Shown here: piece by piece, positions 19,572-29,518 of the stretch
Position numbering within the stretch: the stretch's first letter is position 1
How the letters are laid out: the number at the start of each line of letters is the position of its first letter
DNA from: an uncultured Oceanospirillaceae bacterium
GTDB lineage: Bacteria > Pseudomonadota > Gammaproteobacteria > Pseudomonadales > Balneatricaceae
Assembly (NCBI GenBank): GCA_913057435.1
Contig: CAJXNY010000001.1
Coordinates: 124,001 to 188,000 of the forward strand
Direction of reading: 5' to 3'
Length of the DNA stretch: 64,000 nucleotides
Translations under genes and position numbers: made by a program
Notes under the pieces: generated by a model
Seen by the model: only the letters and a program-made list of their open reading frames with translations
What the model was told of the DNA's origin: nothing
The model's database searches: none

Positions 19572-21308
19572 TCAGGCACTGGCTGGCGCATGTTCAGGGT
19601 GGGTATTATGTACATGGTGTTTATCCTCCACATGCTTAAGGCCCATATTTGCGAAGAATGCCACCACTAGTAACCCAGCCATCGCATACATGGTGCTGTT
19701 GTACAGACTCGGAGTCGGATCCACAGTACCTTCAGGAACAATGGCCATCAGTTTCCCGATGGTGACTGTTTTGGTCGCAATCAGCGTTTGCAGCTGATCT
19801 ATACCAGCACCGAATGTCTGCAGAAAAACAGCCGGATCAACCTTTACCGCTAGAGTATTCAACGCATCATCCAGCGATTGCTGACGTAAATACGTGATCG
19901 CAAAAGGTCCCAGCACCCCTGCCGTACTCCAGGCCGTCAGCAAACGACCGTGAATACCGCCCACATGCAGTGTGCCAAAGATATCCGCAAGGTACGCCGG
20001 GATGGTCGCAAAACCACCTCCATACATAGTAAAGATAATCATTGTCGCCCCATAGAACAGCATCAACCACATGGTAGAAGGAGCTGTACTCACCTGGTTG
20101 GCGACAAATGGTATCGACAGATATAGCAGTACGCCCAGCAGGAAGAAGCAGTGATAAGTATTCTTACGGCCAATATAATCCGATGTGGAGGCCCAGAAGA
20201 ATCGCCCGACCATATTGAACACACTGATCATCAATACATAAGTCGCCGCAAAGCCCGCATCAACAATGCCCGGCAACGTCGAGCCAAAAATCTCAGTCAT
20301 CATCGTTTTAGCAACCCCGATCACGCCGATACCGGCAGTCACATTGAGGCATAGCACCAGCCATAACCGATAGAACTGAGGGGTTTTCAGCGCCTGATCA
20401 ATGTGCACATGACTATCGCTGATTATTTTTTTCGCTGACTTTACTTCACATGGCGGCGTCCAGCCTTCGGGCACCCAGCCCTCAGGCGGCACTCGGTAAG
20501 CAAAAGCAGCAATTATCATCACAATGAAATACACCACACCCAGTGTCAGGAATACGCTAGCCACACCGGTATCTCCGGTGCCCACTACATACACCCCTTC
20601 CGGGCCTGTGACAGCGGCTTTCGCCATATCAGCTGCGGTTGCAACCACCACCTCGACCTGCTGGCCGGAGACCTCCACAAAGCGTCGTCCCGCTTCGGTA
20701 ATCAGTGTCACATCTGTGACCTTACCCAGGTATTGCGGTGCTTCATAAAACACTGACAGTAGCCAGGTTTTCAGGGGAGCACCGATCATTGCCCCGCCGC
20801 CAAAGCCCATAATCGCCATACCGGTAGCCATTCCCCGCCGGTCTGGGAACCAGCGTATCAGGGTACTCACCGGCGATACATACGCTAAACCAAGCCCACA
20901 ACCACCAATAACTCCGTAACCAAGATAAACCAGCCACAACTGATGCCAGGCGATCCCCAACCCGCCGATCAAAAAACCACCACCCCAGCAGAATGCGGCC
21001 AGCACACCTACCATGCGCGGACCTACCTCTTCCAGCCACTTTCCACCCAGCGCCGCAGCGAGCCCGAGAAACACAATCGCCGTTGAGAAAATCCACACCA
21101 CCGAACTGAGCGTCCAGTCATCAGCGGCACTAGCCACCACACCCATCTGCTTCACCAGCGGCGGATTGAAAATACTCCAGGCATACACTGAGCCTATACA
21201 CAGATGTATTGCAATAGAGGCGGGCGGCACGCGCCAGCGGTTATAGCCGGAATCAGCGACGATTCGATCTTTAAGAAGAAAGGCCAGCGGGCCTTTTGCA
21301 TCAGACAT
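19572..21308 (-). CDS. OFA-family MFS transporter (oxalate/formate antiporter type)
   Basis: An inner-membrane carrier of the major facilitator superfamily. The N-terminal half has the OFA-type start 'HLCIGSVYAWSIFNPPL', the glycine-rich 'GYGVIGGCGLGLAYVSPVSTLIRWFPDRRGMATGMA' region (cut by eye into short motifs: GLGLAYVSPV and WFPDRRGMATG) and 'GRFFWASTSDYIGRKN' between halves. At 578 residues it is longer than usual because of an insert of about 60 residues after the sixth helix (about residues 190-250) and another between the halves. Substrate unknown; the family moves small carboxylates. It is preceded by a sigma-54 promoter and by kinase/activator genes on the same strand, so its expression is probably ligand-induced. 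Confidence 0.85.
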   Translation of the reverse strand: MSDAKGPLAFLLKDRIVADSGYNRWRVPPASIAIHLCIGSVYAWSIFNPPLVKQMGVVASAADDWTLSSVVWIFSTAIVFLGLAAALGGKWLEEVGPRMVGVLAAFCWGGGFLIGGLGIAWHQLWLVYLGYGVIGGCGLGLAYVSPVSTLIRWFPDRRGMATGMAIMGFGGGAMIGAPLKTWLLSVFYEAPQYLGKVTDVTLITEAGRRFVEVSGQQVEVVVATAADMAKAAVTGPEGVYVVGTGDTGVASVFLTLGVVYFIVMIIAAFAYRVPPEGWVPEGWTPPCEVKSAKKIISDSHVHIDQALKTPQFYRLWLVLCLNVTAGIGVIGVAKTMMTEIFGSTLPGIVDAGFAATYVLMISVFNMVGRFFWASTSDYIGRKNTYHCFFLLGVLLYLSIPFVANQVSTAPSTMWLMLFYGATMIIFTMYGGGFATIPAYLADIFGTLHVGGIHGRLLTAWSTAGVLGPFAITYLRQQSLDDALNTLAVKVDPAVFLQTFGAGIDQLQTLIATKTVTIGKLMAIVPEGTVDPTPSLYNSTMYAMAGLLVVAFFANMGLKHVEDKHHVHNTHPEHAPASA

Positions 21309-21351
21309 GCACAGTACTCCTGTTATTGTTTTTTATGCAGTAACAGGACAT

Positions 21352-21367
21352 AGCAATTCGCTGACCA
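21352..21367 (-). promoter_or_regulatory. Sigma-54 (RpoN) -24/-12 promoter of the OFA transporter
   Basis: The minus strand reads TGGTCAGCGAATTGCT, matching TGGCACG-N4-TTGCW at the GG, the G at position 7, and TTGCT with exact spacing. It lies 44 bp upstream of the transporter start. The adjacent NtrC-type activator supports it. Confidence 0.75.
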
Positions 21368-21488
21368 GAAAATTAAAACCTTTAAAAATCAAATAACTAG
21401 ATAAATTATCGACATTTACTCGCATACCAGTGGTGCATAATGACCCAGCCCAAAGGGCCTGCTGTGACATTCTGTCCAGTCCACAAAC

Positions 21489-23516
21489 TCAACACTGAGC
21501 TGGCAGGCCAGCCTGCACCGGCTCAGTCCAAACCTGTAACCAGATATAAAAACAGCTACCAATACCAGACCGGGAACGCACATCTATTTCCGCTTTCATA
21601 CGCTGGATAATTGAGTAACTGATCGACAGCCCAAGCCCTGTACCACCCTGAGTCTGACTGAAAAAGGGGTCAAATATTCGCCCCAGCAATTCCGGTGCAA
21701 TCCCACAGCCAGTATCTTTTACCAGCAATAACACCCCTTTTCCTCGCCAGTTACGGCTGCGTATTGTCAAGCGCCCTCCCATTTCCATCGCCTGAGTAGC
21801 ATTCACAATCAGATTAATCAGCACTTGCTGTAATAGCTGGCGGCTAGCAGCGACAGGTAACGAAGCGCGTAGATCAAGGTGCAGGGAAAGCTGCTTGCGA
21901 TTTAGATCATGCTTTATCAATAACTGGGTATCATGCACGAGCTGGTTAAGGTCAACCGCTGTCAGCGCTGCACGATGCTCTTCAGGGCGCGAGAACTGCA
22001 ACAGATTGTTGATCAATGCACGAATGCGTCCCACCTGCTCCACAATAAGCCGAGCTTCATCCTTCACCGGCAATCCCGCCTCGCCCAACTCCAGCATCAT
22101 TAAATCCAGATAGCCCAAAATAACCGCTGCAGGGTTATTAATTTCATGGGCAATTCCCGCCGTCAGTTCACCAATTGCCGCCAGCTTTCCTTTGGCCACC
22201 AGCTGTTCACGGGTGCGGTTAAGTAATTGTATATGCTGCTGAAGATCATCTGTACGGCACGCCACTTTGCGTTCCAGTTCAGTCGCTGCCGCCTGTATCT
22301 GATCATGCTGGGCATCCAACTGGTCCAGCATGGCATTAAATTCAACCGCCAGCAGAGTCAGCTCATCACGGCTTTGTAAGGGTGGCATACGAAACCGCTG
22401 CCCGGCCCTGATTTTGGGGATCACCTGGGCCATCATCTCAACTGGCTTGAAAATAGCGCGTGCCCCATACCAGCAAATCAGGCCACAGAGCAGCAATAGC
22501 AGCGCCAACAAGATAAACAGCTGGCCTAGCCAGTGATCCAGCTCAGCCTGATAAGGTGCTTCTAAAAACCCGGTGTATAGCATCCCTACCCGCTGTTGAT
22601 AAACATCGGTAATCGGAGTATAGCCAGAGATATACCAGTCGCTGACAACAAAGGCACGGTCGATCCATGGCTGCCCTTCATCCAGAACTTGCAGCCGGAC
22701 CTGCTCTGAAACACGCGTGCCCAGAGCTCGGCGCCCCGGCCTCTGCTGGTCTGGAACATTAGTACTGATACGTACATCATCAAGGAAAAGTGTCACCGTG
22801 CCTCGGCTGCCGGCCATCAGCGAGCCTTCGCCATACACCGTTGCTTTAAGCTGATCGACAAACGCTACATTGCCGTTCATCAGCAACCCCGCCACCAGCA
22901 ATGCCACAACTTCGCCCTGATGATCTTTGAGCGGATAAACAAAATGAAGCATCATGCCACGGCTTTCCTGCTGCCGCTGAGTCGGTCTGGCCCGTTCGGT
23001 CTCCGTCAGTGCTAACCTGGCTCTCATGGCCAGCGCCGGAGACAGTTCATTCAGCTGGGCAGCACTGAACAGCTCCACTCCGCTTGCCAGCTGACCAGCC
23101 CGTGCAGTGGCCAGCAAGGGGCTATTCGGGTATTCACAGTGGCCCGGCCGTAGCAGGTCACAGTGATCGGTATCAAGTAAACGTATATAATCCAGTCTTG
23201 TCTGCTGACGTAGCTGCTCCAGCTGCAGCCCCAGTGCCTGACGGTTAACCGCCTGCATACTGTCCGTCAGCTGGTAGCTGCTACGCCGTAAACCCGAAGA
23301 CTCAGAGACTAACGCCAGCCGCAACAGGTACTGTTGCTGCGTTGTTTGTAGGGATGCCTGGGCCACCGCAAGATCAGTGTTAACTTTCATCAACAACTGA
23401 CGGTAACCCACTTCATTACTCCACAACCAGGCCATCATTAGTACCAGCGGTACCACAAGCAACATAGGCAATAGCGCCAACCGTAGAATTCGCTGGCGAA
23501 TCCGCCCCGTTCTCAT
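21489..23516 (-). CDS. Membrane sensor histidine kinase with periplasmic cache domain
   Basis: A 675-residue two-component sensor. Transmembrane helix 1 is near residues 10-32 (LRLALLPMLLVVPLVLMMAW). The large periplasmic domain ends 'RVGMLYTGFLEAPYQ', which resembles the single/double cache 3 type. Helix 2 is 'LFILLALLLLLCGLICWYG' (about 332-350), then HAMP (AIFKPVEMMAQVIPKIRAGQ) and a coiled coil. The dimerisation/phosphoacceptor motif is 'LTAGIAHEINNPAAVILGYL', with the ATP site 'DTGCGIAPELLGRIFDPFFS' and 'GGTGLGLSISYSII'. The HisKA type matches DctB/NtrB-like kinases that pair with sigma-54 activators. It lies 3 bp downstream of the regulator gene, so the two form an operon. Confidence 0.92.
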   Translation of the reverse strand: MRTGRIRQRILRLALLPMLLVVPLVLMMAWLWSNEVGYRQLLMKVNTDLAVAQASLQTTQQQYLLRLALVSESSGLRRSSYQLTDSMQAVNRQALGLQLEQLRQQTRLDYIRLLDTDHCDLLRPGHCEYPNSPLLATARAGQLASGVELFSAAQLNELSPALAMRARLALTETERARPTQRQQESRGMMLHFVYPLKDHQGEVVALLVAGLLMNGNVAFVDQLKATVYGEGSLMAGSRGTVTLFLDDVRISTNVPDQQRPGRRALGTRVSEQVRLQVLDEGQPWIDRAFVVSDWYISGYTPITDVYQQRVGMLYTGFLEAPYQAELDHWLGQLFILLALLLLLCGLICWYGARAIFKPVEMMAQVIPKIRAGQRFRMPPLQSRDELTLLAVEFNAMLDQLDAQHDQIQAAATELERKVACRTDDLQQHIQLLNRTREQLVAKGKLAAIGELTAGIAHEINNPAAVILGYLDLMMLELGEAGLPVKDEARLIVEQVGRIRALINNLLQFSRPEEHRAALTAVDLNQLVHDTQLLIKHDLNRKQLSLHLDLRASLPVAASRQLLQQVLINLIVNATQAMEMGGRLTIRSRNWRGKGVLLLVKDTGCGIAPELLGRIFDPFFSQTQGGTGLGLSISYSIIQRMKAEIDVRSRSGIGSCFYIWLQVWTEPVQAGLPAQC

Positions 23517-23519
23517 TGC

Positions 23520-24875
23520 TCAATTCCCCAGCTGCTGCAGTTTGCGATCAAGAGTTTTACGGGAAATTCCTAGCACGTCCGCCGCTCGACTTTTATTCCC
23601 CTGCTGCGCTTCAAGAACTCGCTGCAGGTGGTGTATTTCAACCTGTACGGCAGGCCAGTCCGGTGGATAACCTGCCTGGTTTTTCTGCGTAGTATCCAAC
23701 AAGATATGTGGTAACTGTCCCAGCAACATTGCTCGTTCCAGCAGATTTTTAAGCTCGCGAACATTCCCTGGCCAATCCCAGCACTGGAGTGACTGAAAAT
23801 CCTGCTGTGACAGCGGCAGCAAAGGCAAACCCAGCTCCTGAGAAAGCTGCTGACAGAAGTGCCGTGCCAGTTGCGGTATATCGCCGGCTCGCTCTCGCAA
23901 TGGCGGGATTTGCAACGGCAATACATTCAACCGATAAAACAGGTCAGCACGAAAACGACCCGCCTCAACGGCCGCAGGTAGCGACTGATTACTCGCCGCC
24001 ACAATCCGAACATCCACCGCCTGTTGCTGCTCAGCACCGACTGGACGAATCCGCCCTTCCTCCAAAACCCGCAGTAGTCTGGCCTGCAGTACCAATGGCA
24101 TCTCAGCAATCTCATCCAGAAACAACGTGCCGCCATCAGCATAGCTAAACAGACCTGGTCGGGGTTTATCCGCCCCGGTAAAGGCACCTCGAATATGACC
24201 AAACAACTCAGACTCAATCAGTTCAGGGGCAATTGCAGCACAGTTAACCGGCACGAATGGCCCATCCCGCCCACTGAGCTGATGCAGTGCTTCTGCCACC
24301 CGCTCTTTACCGGTACCGGTTTCCCCTTCAATTAACACTGCCGAGCGGGCGGGGGCAACCCGGCGGATCATGCCCCCCAGTTGTTGCATCACCGCACTGT
24401 CGCCGATCATTGCTAACGGCTCTGACGATGTCAGTCGACGTTGCAGAACGAAGTTATCCCGTACCAGCAGCTGTTGCCGATAGCAATTTTTGACCGCTGC
24501 AAGCATCTGCTCAAGTCGAAACGGTTTCAGGATAAAATCACAGGCTCCCAGCCTGACCGCTTCAACAGCATCTCCAAGCTCAGCAAAGCCGGTCATAAAG
24601 ATCAGATCTACCTCACCTGCCACACCCTGAAGCGCCCGCCCCCACTCAATACCGCTGACACTCGGCATACATATATCAACGATCAGCAGATCAAAGTGCT
24701 GCTGGCATCGACGCAGCTCTGCCTGCTCAACACTATGAGCAACCTCAACAAGGCTGTAATGACGGCTTAATGCCCGATATAGAAAATCACAGATGCCCAT
24801 CTCATCATCTACGATCAGAATAGAAAAAGGTGCCAAATCAAACATCATCGCACCGACAGATTCACCCTCACCCAT
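23520..24875 (-). CDS. NtrC-family sigma-54-dependent response regulator
   Basis: A three-domain activator. The receiver has '[14 protein letters not shown]' and the phosphoacceptor Asp in '[14 protein letters not shown]'. The AAA+ domain has Walker A '[14 protein letters not shown]', the sigma-54 contact loop 'GAFTGA', Walker B '[14 protein letters not shown]' and '[21 protein letters not shown]'. The Fis-type HTH is at the end ([21 protein letters not shown]). The frame opens at ATG 24881, but GAGGG is only 3 nt before it; the ATG at 24875 has the same site at 8 nt and is preferred. It probably activates the RpoN promoter at 21352-21367. Ligand of the pathway unknown. Confidence 0.92.
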   Translation of the reverse strand: MGEGESVGAMMFDLAPFSILIVDDEMGICDFLYRALSRHYSLVEVAHSVEQAELRRCQQHFDLLIVDICMPSVSGIEWGRALQGVAGEVDLIFMTGFAELGDAVEAVRLGACDFILKPFRLEQMLAAVKNCYRQQLLVRDNFVLQRRLTSSEPLAMIGDSAVMQQLGGMIRRVAPARSAVLIEGETGTGKERVAEALHQLSGRDGPFVPVNCAAIAPELIESELFGHIRGAFTGADKPRPGLFSYADGGTLFLDEIAEMPLVLQARLLRVLEEGRIRPVGAEQQQAVDVRIVAASNQSLPAAVEAGRFRADLFYRLNVLPLQIPPLRERAGDIPQLARHFCQQLSQELGLPLLPLSQQDFQSLQCWDWPGNVRELKNLLERAMLLGQLPHILLDTTQKNQAGYPPDWPAVQVEIHHLQRVLEAQQGNKSRAADVLGISRKTLDRKLQQLGN

Positions 24876-25052
24876 AACCATTTCCCTCTTTTATTATTAT
24901 CCGGGCTTGGCCAGTACTTTATCACCAGATAGACGGTAGGAAAGCTGGGCTTAAGAATGAAAAGCAGACGCCACGGTCTATCAAACAAACCGTAGCGGCA
25001 GAAATCACTGGTAAGTAACGAGGAAACGTTAATCTGAAATAGAGGGTCAAAT

Positions 25053-25730
25053 TCAAGCCCTACAGCGCAGCCACAGTGCTTCGTACTGCAATACAATCCG
25101 TTCAACCTCTGAACAACCACTGCGCTGCATACGTCGATAGTGCGCCAGGGTACGCTGCAGATAATCGCGATCACCCTCCCGGCTGAAATCCCACATAGAG
25201 TCACCCACCGCCGATAACGGCATACCCGTGCCCGTCGTCAGGTGAAGGATCTCATAATAGAGGTTGTTATCCTGCACCAGCTGCTCATTAAGCAGCGCAA
25301 GTCCCTGACTCGCCAGCTGCGTACGCAGCTGATATTGCTGGCGGACAGGGCACAGCATAAACTCCACCGACCGGCCCGGATTACTCGCCAGAATGCCCTG
25401 CACCAGCTCAATAGTCAGATCTCCCCCCACTCCGGCGATGATAATCAGTACCGACGGGGATGCCGTATCGGCTGGCAACCTGAGCTGCGCTACATCCAGA
25501 CAATGAGTCTGCCAGCGCTGCTCAGCAATATCTGGCTGCTCCTGCTGCAACAGCTGCTGCAATCGATCCACCAGTTGTGGCACTACATCAACAAAGTGCA
25601 TCTGCCGGACAGCCCCTCGCTGCAAGAGCTGGCGGCCTAACAGACCATGGTCACAACAACAGTCCCAGATCTGATCGTACGTCTGGTCGATCATGGCATC
25701 AATATGGGCAAGGCGGGGATTGAGTTTCAC
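25053..25730 (-). CDS. TrmK-like SAM-dependent tRNA (adenine-N1) methyltransferase
   Basis: The 225 residues match the TrmK (tRNA m1A22) family layout. It starts 'LNPRLAHIDAMI', then the SAM-binding 'YDQIWDCCCDHGLLGRQLL' with acidic/His residues in place of the usual DIGTDH, 'VLIIIAGVGGDLTIELVQGI' (the family's 'IAGMGG') and 'FMLCPVRQQYQLRTQL' (normally 'LQPN' region). Proteobacterial members are less studied than the Bacillus enzyme, so the exact target is uncertain. The stop lies about 170 bp upstream of the activator gene on the same strand; that gap shows no clear signal. Confidence 0.72.
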   Translation of the reverse strand: MKLNPRLAHIDAMIDQTYDQIWDCCCDHGLLGRQLLQRGAVRQMHFVDVVPQLVDRLQQLLQQEQPDIAEQRWQTHCLDVAQLRLPADTASPSVLIIIAGVGGDLTIELVQGILASNPGRSVEFMLCPVRQQYQLRTQLASQGLALLNEQLVQDNNLYYEILHLTTGTGMPLSAVGDSMWDFSREGDRDYLQRTLAHYRRMQRSGCSEVERIVLQYEALWLRCRA

Positions 25731-25877
25731 AGTAAAGGTTCCAGAGCGAGAGTCAGGCGCGCTACTTTAAGTTAAAACCCCCACTGCTTGAACCGCTACC
25801 AGCAAAGACAGACTTGCAAACAGGCATTGAATTATTATATTAGATATATCTAATTAATATTCTGAAACAGGCTGACC

Positions 25878-26465
25878 ATGACCCAACCCCTGCTTGCTAT
25901 CCTGGCACTCACCCTGATAACACCACTCTCCGCTCTGGCCGCTGACAAACCCGATAAAGCCAGCGCCCAGACCGAACTGAACCTGTATGCCACCGCGATC
26001 GAAGCCTGGCAGATACTACAAAAAGACGATAAGGCCCTGCTGATTGACGTGCGTGATCCTGTCGAGATCAAGTTCACCGGCTTTGCCAGCGCAACAGATA
26101 TCCATGTACCCTGGAAAGTTGCCGCCACTGAACGCTGGATGGATAAACACGCCAGCTGGGGGATGAAAGCTAATCCGAACTTTGAAGCCGAGTTGAGCGC
26201 GAAACTGGCCGAGCTCAACGCAGACAAAAATACCACCCTGATCGTTATGTGCCGCTCCGGTTCTACCCGCAGCGCCCCGGTAGTCAATCTACTGGCCAGC
26301 AAGGGCTACACCCAGGCCTGGACAGTGGTCGATGGCTTTGAAGGTAGCAAACTGAAACAAGGCAACTCCAAAGGTGTACGGGCTGTCGATGGCTGGCGTA
26401 ACTCAGGTCTGCCCTGGGGATACAAAATAGACCCAGCAATCGCCTGGCAGCCTGCCGTACAGTAA
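25878..26465 (+). CDS. Periplasmic rhodanese-like protein
   Basis: A 195-residue exported single-domain rhodanese. The signal peptide is MTQPLLAILALTLITPLSALA with cleavage after ALA near 21. The rhodanese fold includes 'ALLIDVRDPVEIKFTGFA' and the active-site loop 'VMCRSGSTRSAPVVN' with the sulfur-carrying cysteine, then 'VVDGFEG'. Substrate unknown; it may act in sulfur transfer or as a periplasmic redox/sulfide-handling protein. Divergent from the TrmK-like gene, whose start is at 25730; the 147-bp gap is A/T-rich near 25830-25860 and probably holds the promoter. Confidence 0.86.
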   Translation: MTQPLLAILALTLITPLSALAADKPDKASAQTELNLYATAIEAWQILQKDDKALLIDVRDPVEIKFTGFASATDIHVPWKVAATERWMDKHASWGMKANPNFEAELSAKLAELNADKNTTLIVMCRSGSTRSAPVVNLLASKGYTQAWTVVDGFEGSKLKQGNSKGVRAVDGWRNSGLPWGYKIDPAIAWQPAVQ

Positions 26466-26483
26466 GCAGCCGCCTCCGCAGAG

Positions 26484-26505
26484 TACATCGGCTCTAACCG
26501 ATGTA
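26484..26505 (+). terminator. Hairpin just after the rhodanese gene
   Basis: An 8-bp perfect stem TACATCGG / CCGATGTA with a 6-nt loop, 19 bp after the stop. No T-run follows, so its terminator role is uncertain. Confidence 0.4.
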
Positions 26506-26647
26506 TCTGCCTGTTCAGCCTTGCAATCACGCCAACATTACATCGGCATAACAATAGCGTTACCAAAGTCTACCCTGTCAAACCTGCTAGCCCTTTCCCA
26601 CCTTGCCCTGCATCATTGTTCAGCCGGTGGATTCAGGCCTAATAACC

Positions 26648-26684
26648 GCTGTATATCCATGTATGCAATGCATGGATATACAGC
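26648..26684. repeat. 14-bp perfect inverted repeat upstream of the second chemoreceptor
   Basis: GCTGTATATCCATG and CATGGATATACAGC flank a 9-nt centre, 75 bp before the receptor ATG. It lacks a T-run, so an operator or a structured leader is as likely as a terminator. The rest of the 293-bp gap between rhodanese and receptor shows nothing else recognisable. Confidence 0.7.
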
Positions 26685-26758
26685 TCCCTCCGATCTCTGC
26701 TGATACCTTGCAGTCATTATCAGCCTGAAATTAACACCGGCCAGAAAAGGTAGGCTAT

Positions 26759-28372
26759 ATGTTGAGCTTTCTTACTGATTTAACGATTGTAAAAAAAATC
26801 AGAATCATCATAGCGTTTGTCAGCTTCCTGATTGTTTTCAATATTGTTGGCATGTATGAAATATCGCAAACTGGACACTTTCAGTTCCTTGAACGTGAGC
26901 ATATTGAGCTGACGGTACTACTGGATAAAAAATTCGATGAATTTCAGAATGCTCAAACGGAACAACAGCGCCAACAGACACTACAGCGACACAGCGATAG
27001 CCGAAGTGACCTGGGCATAAAACCACTGCTAAGCAAGATTATCCTGCAACCCCAGCGCTGCCTGGATGATGTGATCGGACTCGAAGTTCTGGCCTTTAAA
27101 ATCCTGGGCTTTGGCCGTGCCTTTGATATATGCCGACGGGATATACAGGACAATACTCAGGCCCTGGCTCTGATTGAAAAGTACAACAACAAACATCTGG
27201 ATACCGCTCAACTCACGACACAATTACGCACTCAGATCGACAACATTTACCAGAACTCCCATGATTTCGCGGTAATCATCCCGGAAGCACGGATATTCGT
27301 CCGCAATCTGATGCTGATCTGTAACCTGCTATTTTCTGCGCTGGCTATCTTTGTCATTGTGGTTATTTCAAAGTCAGTCACCACACCACTGCTACTACTG
27401 CGTCACTTTATTGAACAGGTAAAGTCCGACAAAGACCTCTCCAGACAACACCGTATCTCAACCAGCGATGAAACAGCGGATATCGCGGCTGTGTTTAACT
27501 ACATGCTGAAAGAGTTCGAAGAGATTCTGTCTCACGCCCACGCTCATAATAAAGTGCTGGTTGACGCTGCCCACGAGCTTAAACAGCAGGCCGACCAGAA
27601 CAGTAAACACCTGAATGAGCAGAACCGAAGCACAGAAATTGCCGCCACCGCAATCCATGAAATCACCGCCACAATTACAGATGTTTCACGAAATACCCAG
27701 AATGCAGCCCTTGCTGCGAATAACACCCAGCAAGGCGTTAGCAATGCCAGCAATAGCATCCGCTCAGCTGCCCACGCCATTGAAGAACTGGTTGAGGGGA
27801 TGGAAAAATCCGAAGACGTCATGACCCACCTGGACAGCAGCAGCCGGGAAATTGGTGAAGTGCTAAGTGTTATTAAAGAGATCGCCGACCAGACCAACCT
27901 GCTGGCACTGAATGCTTCTATTGAGTCTGCCAGGGCCGGTGAGCATGGCCGAGGGTTTGCCGTCGTCGCCGACGAAGTACGCCAGTTGGCAGCACGTACC
28001 CGGCAGTCCACCGATGATATCAACAAAATGATCGATATCATCCAGCATGCGTCAGGACAAGCGATCGTTACAGTGAAGCACAACAGCGAACTGAGCACGG
28101 AGACAATGACACGCATCCGTAGTGCCCGGCAGCAACTGGATGAAGCCAACCACGGTGTCGAAGAGATCTACAATCTCAGCACCCAGATCGCCGCAGCCAT
28201 CGAAGAACAGTCCCAGGTGATGTCAGAGATGGACACCAACATCCACACCATTGCCGACCTGGCCGAGTCCACCCATCAGGGCTCCAACAACATCAATACT
28301 ATTTCGCAGAAGGTCGTTGACCAGATTAGCGATATGCACACCACCCTGACCACCTTCAAAACCAGCCATTAA
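26759..28372 (+). CDS. Methyl-accepting chemotaxis protein
   Basis: A 537-residue chemoreceptor with the classical layout: transmembrane 1 ([20 protein letters not shown], about 12-31), periplasmic helical domain of about 150 residues (four-helix-bundle size, two cysteine-containing segments QPQRCLDD and DICRRD), transmembrane 2 ([20 protein letters not shown], about 185-204), HAMP ([20 protein letters not shown]) and the signalling domain with [20 protein letters not shown]. Periplasmic domain '[11 protein letters not shown]' suggests a coiled helical sensor; ligand unknown. No CheR-binding pentapeptide. Monocistronic and convergent with the ureohydrolase gene. Confidence 0.92.
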   Translation: MLSFLTDLTIVKKIRIIIAFVSFLIVFNIVGMYEISQTGHFQFLEREHIELTVLLDKKFDEFQNAQTEQQRQQTLQRHSDSRSDLGIKPLLSKIILQPQRCLDDVIGLEVLAFKILGFGRAFDICRRDIQDNTQALALIEKYNNKHLDTAQLTTQLRTQIDNIYQNSHDFAVIIPEARIFVRNLMLICNLLFSALAIFVIVVISKSVTTPLLLLRHFIEQVKSDKDLSRQHRISTSDETADIAAVFNYMLKEFEEILSHAHAHNKVLVDAAHELKQQADQNSKHLNEQNRSTEIAATAIHEITATITDVSRNTQNAALAANNTQQGVSNASNSIRSAAHAIEELVEGMEKSEDVMTHLDSSSREIGEVLSVIKEIADQTNLLALNASIESARAGEHGRGFAVVADEVRQLAARTRQSTDDINKMIDIIQHASGQAIVTVKHNSELSTETMTRIRSARQQLDEANHGVEEIYNLSTQIAAAIEEQSQVMSEMDTNIHTIADLAESTHQGSNNINTISQKVVDQISDMHTTLTTFKTSH

Positions 28373-28439
28373 CCCTCTGTCATCATCCGCCGGTGCCGCC
28401 CATAACCGGGTAACACCGGCGTCTGTACCAGTACAGCCA

Positions 28440-29411
28440 TTAACGTTGCTGTGCGATCTGCTCACTCATCAGGCAGAGCATCTCCCACATCAGCGTCGCC
28501 CCCACCAGCGCCGTCGCACCACTGCCATCAAAGGGGGGGGACACCTCCACCAGGTCCGCCCCGGTCATATTCAGGCCACGTAAGCCACGCACCATTCGCT
28601 GGGCTTCATGGGTGGTCAGGCCGCCAATCTCAGGCGTTCCTGTTCCGGGCGCAAACACCGGGTCCAGGCAGTCAACATCAAAACTGATATACGTGGGCTG
28701 ATCTCCCACAACATCCCGCGCCACCTGCAAAGCCCTCTCTACGCCCAGATCATAGAACTCCTCTACCCGCATCACCCGTATGCCTTGCGCCAGGCCCCAG
28801 TCATCGTCCTGTTCACTGTACAGCCCACCACGAATACCTATTTGCACAATACGTTTCGGGTCCAGAACACCTTCTTCGATCGCCCGACGGAACGGCGTGC
28901 CATGGGTATATTTACAGCCACCAAAATAGCGATCCCAGGTATCGGTATGGGCGTCAAAATGCACCATCCCCATCGGGCCATGTTTTTTTGCCAGCGCGCG
29001 CAATACTGGCAGGCTGACCAGGTGATCTCCTCCCGCCGCCAGTGGCATCATGCCTTTATCCACCACCCCATCGACAAACTGTTCGATCTGCGCCAGCGTC
29101 GGCTCAATCTGCAACGGGTTCACCGGGCAATCCCCCAGGTCAGCACAGTTGGCCAGCGTGAAAGGGCTCAACCCCAGTACAGGATGTACTTTTCGCATCA
29201 ATGAAGACTGGTCTCGAATCTGGCGCGGCCCATGGCGCGCACCCGGCCGGTTCGTTGTGCCACCATCCCAGGGGATACCAAAAATACCAATATCAGCTCC
29301 CTCTACTTCATCCAGCGGGTAGTACGGCAAGCGCATAAACGTCGCCACACCGGCATAGCGCGGGACGGATTCAGAAGCCAGTGGCTGGAATTTCTCAGAC
29401 ATTCGGGACAT
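28440..29411 (-). CDS. Ureohydrolase (agmatinase / guanidinobutyrase family)
   Basis: A binuclear manganese enzyme that releases urea from a guanidino compound. The 323 residues carry all family metal motifs: 'GGDHLVSLPVLR' (His), 'MVHFDAHTDTWDRYF' (Asp/His/Asp) and 'SFDVDCLDPVFAPGTGTPE' (Asp/Asp), followed by 'GGLTTHEAQRMVR' and 'DLVEVSPPFD'. This places it in the agmatinase/guanidinobutyrase/guanidinopropionase group, not arginase; the substrate cannot be fixed by eye. A divergent or upstream LysR gene on the same strand recalls GbuR/GpuR-controlled Pseudomonas genes. A run of eight G at 28533-28540 lies in the 'SPPF' codons. Confidence 0.88.
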   Translation of the reverse strand: MSRMSEKFQPLASESVPRYAGVATFMRLPYYPLDEVEGADIGIFGIPWDGGTTNRPGARHGPRQIRDQSSLMRKVHPVLGLSPFTLANCADLGDCPVNPLQIEPTLAQIEQFVDGVVDKGMMPLAAGGDHLVSLPVLRALAKKHGPMGMVHFDAHTDTWDRYFGGCKYTHGTPFRRAIEEGVLDPKRIVQIGIRGGLYSEQDDDWGLAQGIRVMRVEEFYDLGVERALQVARDVVGDQPTYISFDVDCLDPVFAPGTGTPEIGGLTTHEAQRMVRGLRGLNMTGADLVEVSPPFDGSGATALVGATLMWEMLCLMSEQIAQQR

Positions 29412-29496
29412 AGCGTTACCTGTGCTAACTGTGATTCAGATAACACTGACTATACGAAGCCCACCACAACAGGATAAACCTCTGTCCCCTCACCTT

Positions 29497-29518
29497 AAGT
29501 TTCTATTATTGGAAACTT
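29497..29518. promoter_or_regulatory. Candidate LysR operator upstream of the ureohydrolase
   Basis: AAGTTTC and GAAACTT face each other across 8 nt, about 85-107 bp before the ureohydrolase start and abutting the LysR stop codon. The half-site AAAGTTTCCA recurs at 30482-30491 between the LysR gene and the TRAP protein gene. Binding by this LysR is inference. Confidence 0.5.
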
